A stretch of DNA of 64,000 bases from Mesocentrotus franciscanus (lineage: Eukaryota > Echinodermata > Echinoidea > Camarodonta > Strongylocentrotidae), in NCBI GenBank assembly GCA_037976565.1, contig CP137675.1, positions 21,416,446 through 21,480,445 on the forward strand, given 5' to 3'. The position numbers and the translations under genes were made by a program. The notes below the pieces were generated by a model that was given only the letters and a program-made list of their open reading frames with translations, was not told the DNA's origin and did no database searches. Each line of letters opens with the position of its first letter. Position 1 is the stretch's first letter. Shown piece by piece: positions 60,901-64,000 of the stretch.

Positions 60901-61021
60901 GAGCAAATTGATACCCGCTCTGGATGGACCAGGTGTTAGGTACCAGAATCTTGATGTGCTTCCAGTAGACGTGCTGCTTGCTGGCAAGGTAGAGACGCTG
61001 AGATGCTGATGTAAACATCGT
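51287..61021 (-). CDS. CLCA: CLCA-family protein, copy C (exons 2-12; exon 1 off the window)
   Basis: Third tandem copy, cut by the right edge. Exons seen: 60736-61021, 60150-60436, 59447-59686, 58506-58730, 57214-57504, 55421-55651, 54838-54966, 53978-54125, 53169-53300, 52248-52469, 51287-51900; 2805 nt, all open. Exon 2 begins T-M-F-T where A and B begin with M-M-Y-T. Exon 1, carrying the signal peptide, is not in the window. The last bases (about 63945-63985) match copy B at about 41425-41465, which is about 440 bp before B's exon 1, so C's first exon should sit just beyond 64000. C is the most diverged copy in exon 3 (for example KGVGAPAYDAPG, YTGYDPDC) and has by far the shortest stalk. 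Domain order is otherwise that of A and B, including the lost protease motif and the NPTY tail. Confidence 0.88.
53314..53396. repeat. GAA/TTC expansion just upstream of exon 10 of C
   Basis: About 80 bp of GAA and GGA triplets at the same place as in B, before the exon 10 acceptor, with a different length and a pure GGA block. Confidence 0.85.
57214..59686 (-). other. Copy C exons 4-6: VWA domain
   Basis: Exons 59447-59686, 58506-58730 and 57214-57504. The MIDAS is intact (DISGSM, SAGGGTCIGCG, LLLSDGGEN). The exon 4/5 join reads SGSMA-GNRFDRM. The linker has a small change near exon 4 residue 20 (NPLAPN against NPEAPN in A and B). Confidence 0.83.
57590..58370 (+). mobile_element. Decayed RTE-like LINE fragment, intron 5 of C
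   Basis: Orthologous to the fragments in A and B. It keeps the linker and C-terminal parts (around 57780-57890 and 58170-58300) but lacks the first several hundred bases. Confidence 0.55.
60150..61021 (-). other. Copy C exons 2-3: CLCA N-domain, diverged, motif also lost
   Basis: Exon 2 is 60736-61021 and exon 3 is 60150-60436. RNWGY is again present at the HExxH position. Substitutions against A and B include ILMHMTP for IWMHMTP, KGVG for VGVG, YDAPG for YDSPG, and a changed segment around DPYTGYDPDC. The acceptor tract of exon 2 is a short CT microsatellite, as in the other copies. Confidence 0.8.
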
Positions 61022-61360
61022 CTGAGAGAGAGAGAGCGATAAAGAAGGAGAGAGCAAGATAAATAAATACTTGTAAATATTTAAGATCAGTATTCCCTTT
61101 CCTATATTATCACACACATATAAACGTTACACAAAGTTTTACTTAAATAGAATATTTTGTTAACTAATAACCTAGTTCTGCATAAATCTAGTTAGGCTAT
61201 CAGACATTATTGTATAGGATGCGGTCTCATTTTGATTTGCAATTTTGTTTTATGACAAGAAAGTGATAATACAAAGTTATTTAATTGATTTGATTTGATT
61301 TCATTAATTTTTTTCTGCATCTTTTTTTTCTTCATCATACCTTTTCATGAACATAATATG

Positions 61361-61525
61361 GTTTGATACAATATTTCATACGTATATATTCAGAAAATAT
61401 ACGAAATTAAACAAATATATTGAATGCATAATTAACATTGGATTGATACAATATTTCATTAGCCATATGTATATATACAGCAAATATACGAAATTAAACA
61501 AATATATTAAATGCATAATTAACAC
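61361..61525. repeat. Tandem duplication (about 85 bp x 2), intron 1 of C
   Basis: GATACAATATTTCAT followed by ATATACGAAATTAAACAAAT appears twice in succession. Unique to C. Confidence 0.75.
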
Positions 61526-62119
61526 ACATTAGATGCAGGAGGGCTGCAGCATAAGCAAAGTAGCTTGTCGTGCCCGCATCCCTCCACTTAGATACAACAA
61601 TATGAATAAGAAAGCATGAGAGTGACTTGCAGAGAAGAAAAGGAAAGGGAGAGAAGGAGCGTTGGTTTTCTTTGTATACAATAAAACTAATACATCTGCT
61701 GATTGAATGCATGTTCATTCATGGACGGATCAACGATGTTATATACCCCACTTTAGAAATTCAGCCATCTGATTGGTCGAAATTGGAGTCGCGATTTTAG
61801 CCATGCCCCGCCTACCAGTCAATAGTCTTTTAAAAAGTGCCCTCGTACCCGCCTACCAGTCAATAGTCTTTTAAAAATTGCCCTCATACCCGCCTACCCC
61901 ATACGTTTACGTGTTAAAATTGTCTTTGTGCGAGCGCGGACACCATACAATGCTTTTTGTCTGCGACTCCCAAATGATTGAAAATTTCAGTCATTTTTCC
62001 AGCGAAGATTAACAGACAGTGTCTCAGATTTTCCCTGATGTTTTTACCAATCTTTACTCAATAAGAGATAAGGTGAAAATTCTTGGTAGATTTTTGTTTG
62101 AATTCGGCATATAAAAAAC

Positions 62120-62270
62120 ATATCGACTGCTTATATATTCGAGGACTGGCTGTTTCAATACTGGCTCTCGGAAAGTTGAAACCCAGGCGCGCGTCGGGGG
62201 TGGTAGCAGCGGATTCAACTTCCCCTTGAACGTATAAAAACAGCCAGTCCTCTCTCGTAGCAGTCGATAT
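62120..62270. repeat. Inverted repeat, intron 1 of C
   Basis: ATATCGACTGC...GAGGACTGGCTGTTT on the left is matched in reverse complement on the right. It lies in a block of about 1.1 kb found only in C, probably a non-autonomous DNA element. Confidence 0.6.
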
Positions 62271-62412
62271 CTCTATACTAGGTCATGGACGATTACACAA
62301 TATTGGTTGAGTGTACAGTCACTGTTCACACAAAATGAATATAGTAGAATGACACACGACAGGATCAATACTTAGACAACATAGTTTTATCCGCCTTCTT
62401 AAAACAAAACAA

Positions 62413-62417
<5 letters not shown>

Positions 62418-62450
<33 letters not shown>
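62418..62450. repeat. (TA)n microsatellite, intron 1 of C
   Basis: Short TA run followed by TTAATTAATTAATGAATAAA. Confidence 0.85.
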
Positions 62451-62453
<3 letters not shown>

Positions 62454-62789
62454 TAATTAATGAATAAACAAAAATACTGTGTAACGACCAAGCTATATAA
62501 CAAAGTTTTAAAAATTACATTACAAGGTTTATATTGTTAAAATAAATCAGGTTAAGTTCAATAGTGAACAAAACAGTCGATTGGATTGTACAATCACAAA
62601 ATCAGATATCGAATTAAGACTTGTAATACTTAAAAAAGAAGAAAAAAAAAAATCAGTATTCATCGCTCTATCATCATATAATGCAACGTTAATGTACAAT
62701 AATGATGCTACCTTCATTAACAAAGATAGCCACATCAGTATCAATACTGCTCTACCTGAGCGGGACAAAATTATTATTACTCCAGTAAT

Positions 62790-62905
62790 TACACCTGGGT
62801 GGAGAGCGGCAAATGTAGATTGATGTCTTGCAAAAGGACGTTAGTGATGGGCTGAGATTCGAACCATCAACCCTTGGATTGAGAGTCAAGTACGACACAT
62901 CCACA
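62790..62905 (-). mobile_element. tRNA-derived SINE, intron 1 of C
   Basis: Ortholog of the A and B intron 1 SINEs; about 20 bp around the A box is deleted. Confidence 0.55.
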
Positions 62906-64000
62906 ATAGTGCCTGTAATGGTCTGCTTGCATTCTGAAATCAGGGCAAGGGCGGAGTTTAGACCATGCAGTTACAATTATCATGCGTGTAAAGAGATTCA
63001 CCCTTGGGAGCACTTAACATGCACTTCATGACGTATGAAGTAGTTACTTTGCTATTATCTGTAAAGACATTTCCATGTATGGCAGTGAGAATTATGAGTT
63101 GTCTCGGTGTGATTGAACAAATAAGAACCCGGATGTAATTCGCATATAGACCCCATGTCCTCCCCATAAATTCCCCGATTACGACATTTCATGTTTACTT
63201 TAAATCTTGAGGCAGTTTTATCTCTCTTGAAAGGGAACTTACGATCCATTAACATATTTTCACGTCAGGTACTTACATGTTTTGTTATCTAGTCATATGT
63301 TTTGCAATCATCATGTTATTTATCTAAGTTGGAATTGATATAATGATATAAAGTGAATAAATATTCATTAATATCGTAAATATTTTGCTGCTTGCATAAA
63401 TTATTGAAGGCATTTACTTGTACACAAACAAAAGAATAATAGTAAAAGGGATATACATACACACACACACCCACAAATATAAACATCCTGTAGTAACATT
63501 GAGTATCTTTGTTATCTTACGAACAAGGTCTTTTAATTTTGGTTCTAATTACTTTTATATTTAAACCTTGAATCGTGAAATATTGCATTAAGAAATAGTT
63601 ATTATGTCTGTAACAGGGACGACTATATTACAGACTCCATAGTGGATTTAGTTTATACCAAATTTAAGTAATTTAAATTAGTACTTTTCAATAAATATTT
63701 TACTTTTTGTATCGCCTTATCTGCTCCCGAGGTTAATATTTAAGTTTGCATGGTATATGCAATATATAACCAAGTAAACGCTTAGAATAACACGCCACGT
63801 TTATGTTTTGTATAAATGGCTTTCTTGTACCATTTCATGGAGGTACGTAGAATAATCATCAAAGGTAAGTCTCCGTTAAACCAATAGTACGATCTTTATT
63901 CCTATGATAAGTTTGACTTTATACTATAAATATTTTAGTAAGCTTCTTTAAAAAAAACACACATTGTATGAGCAATCCAATCCAATCCAAAAGATATTTG

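Overview
This is a eukaryotic, intron-rich, AT-rich animal genomic window. The three related proteins in it, the Tx1/L1-like and RTE-like LINE fragments, the tRNA-derived SINEs, the hAT-type MITEs and the many GA/GAA/TA microsatellites fit a marine invertebrate deuterostome. A sea-urchin-type echinoderm is my best guess; that is inference and no sequence here proves it.

The window is dominated by a tandem array of three paralogous genes, all on the minus strand. They encode CLCA-family proteins (calcium-activated chloride channel regulators). Copy A spans 2057-22799 (12 coding exons, 1194 aa). Copy B spans 27965-42082 (12 coding exons, 1076 aa). Copy C runs from 51287 past the right edge; exons 12 to 2 are present (51287-61021), and exon 1 should lie a few hundred bases beyond 64000. 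Splice phases and internal exon lengths match across copies, apart from the first two exons and the last one. I found no frameshift or internal stop in any copy. The proteins have a signal peptide, a CLCA N-terminal domain, a VWA domain, beta-sandwich and FN3-like regions, a Thr/Pro/Glu-rich stalk, one transmembrane helix and a short tail ending in an NPTY motif. In all three copies the CLCA zinc-protease motif (HEWAH in human CLCA1) reads RNWGY, so they look like pseudo-proteases. The VWA metal-binding (MIDAS) residues are intact.

A single extra CLCA first exon with an intact signal peptide and donor site lies on the plus strand at 47822-47995, between copies B and C, with no plus-strand partner exons visible. 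The simplest model is an ancestral head-to-head CLCA pair. The tandem duplication unit then carried the complete minus-strand gene plus only exon 1 of its plus-strand neighbour.

Layout: 1-2056 is the 3' flank of A, and its first bases match the GA-tract end at about 48600. Gene A is 2057-22799. The A/B intergenic region is 22800-27964, with a duplication junction near 25650. Gene B is 27965-42082. The B/C intergenic region is 42083-51286, containing the orphan exon. Gene C fills the rest. Comparing the copies gives empty sites that delimit several insertions: a 1.77 kb hAT-like element carrying a minisatellite in A, a 341-bp hAT MITE in B, a 245-bp MITE with 8-bp duplications upstream of B, a 5'-truncated LINE in A, a SINE in B, and a retroelement with a 12-bp target duplication downstream of B. 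There is also a near-identical A/B tract around exon 3 that suggests gene conversion. It left a duplicated piece of intron 2, with a decoy splice acceptor, in B.
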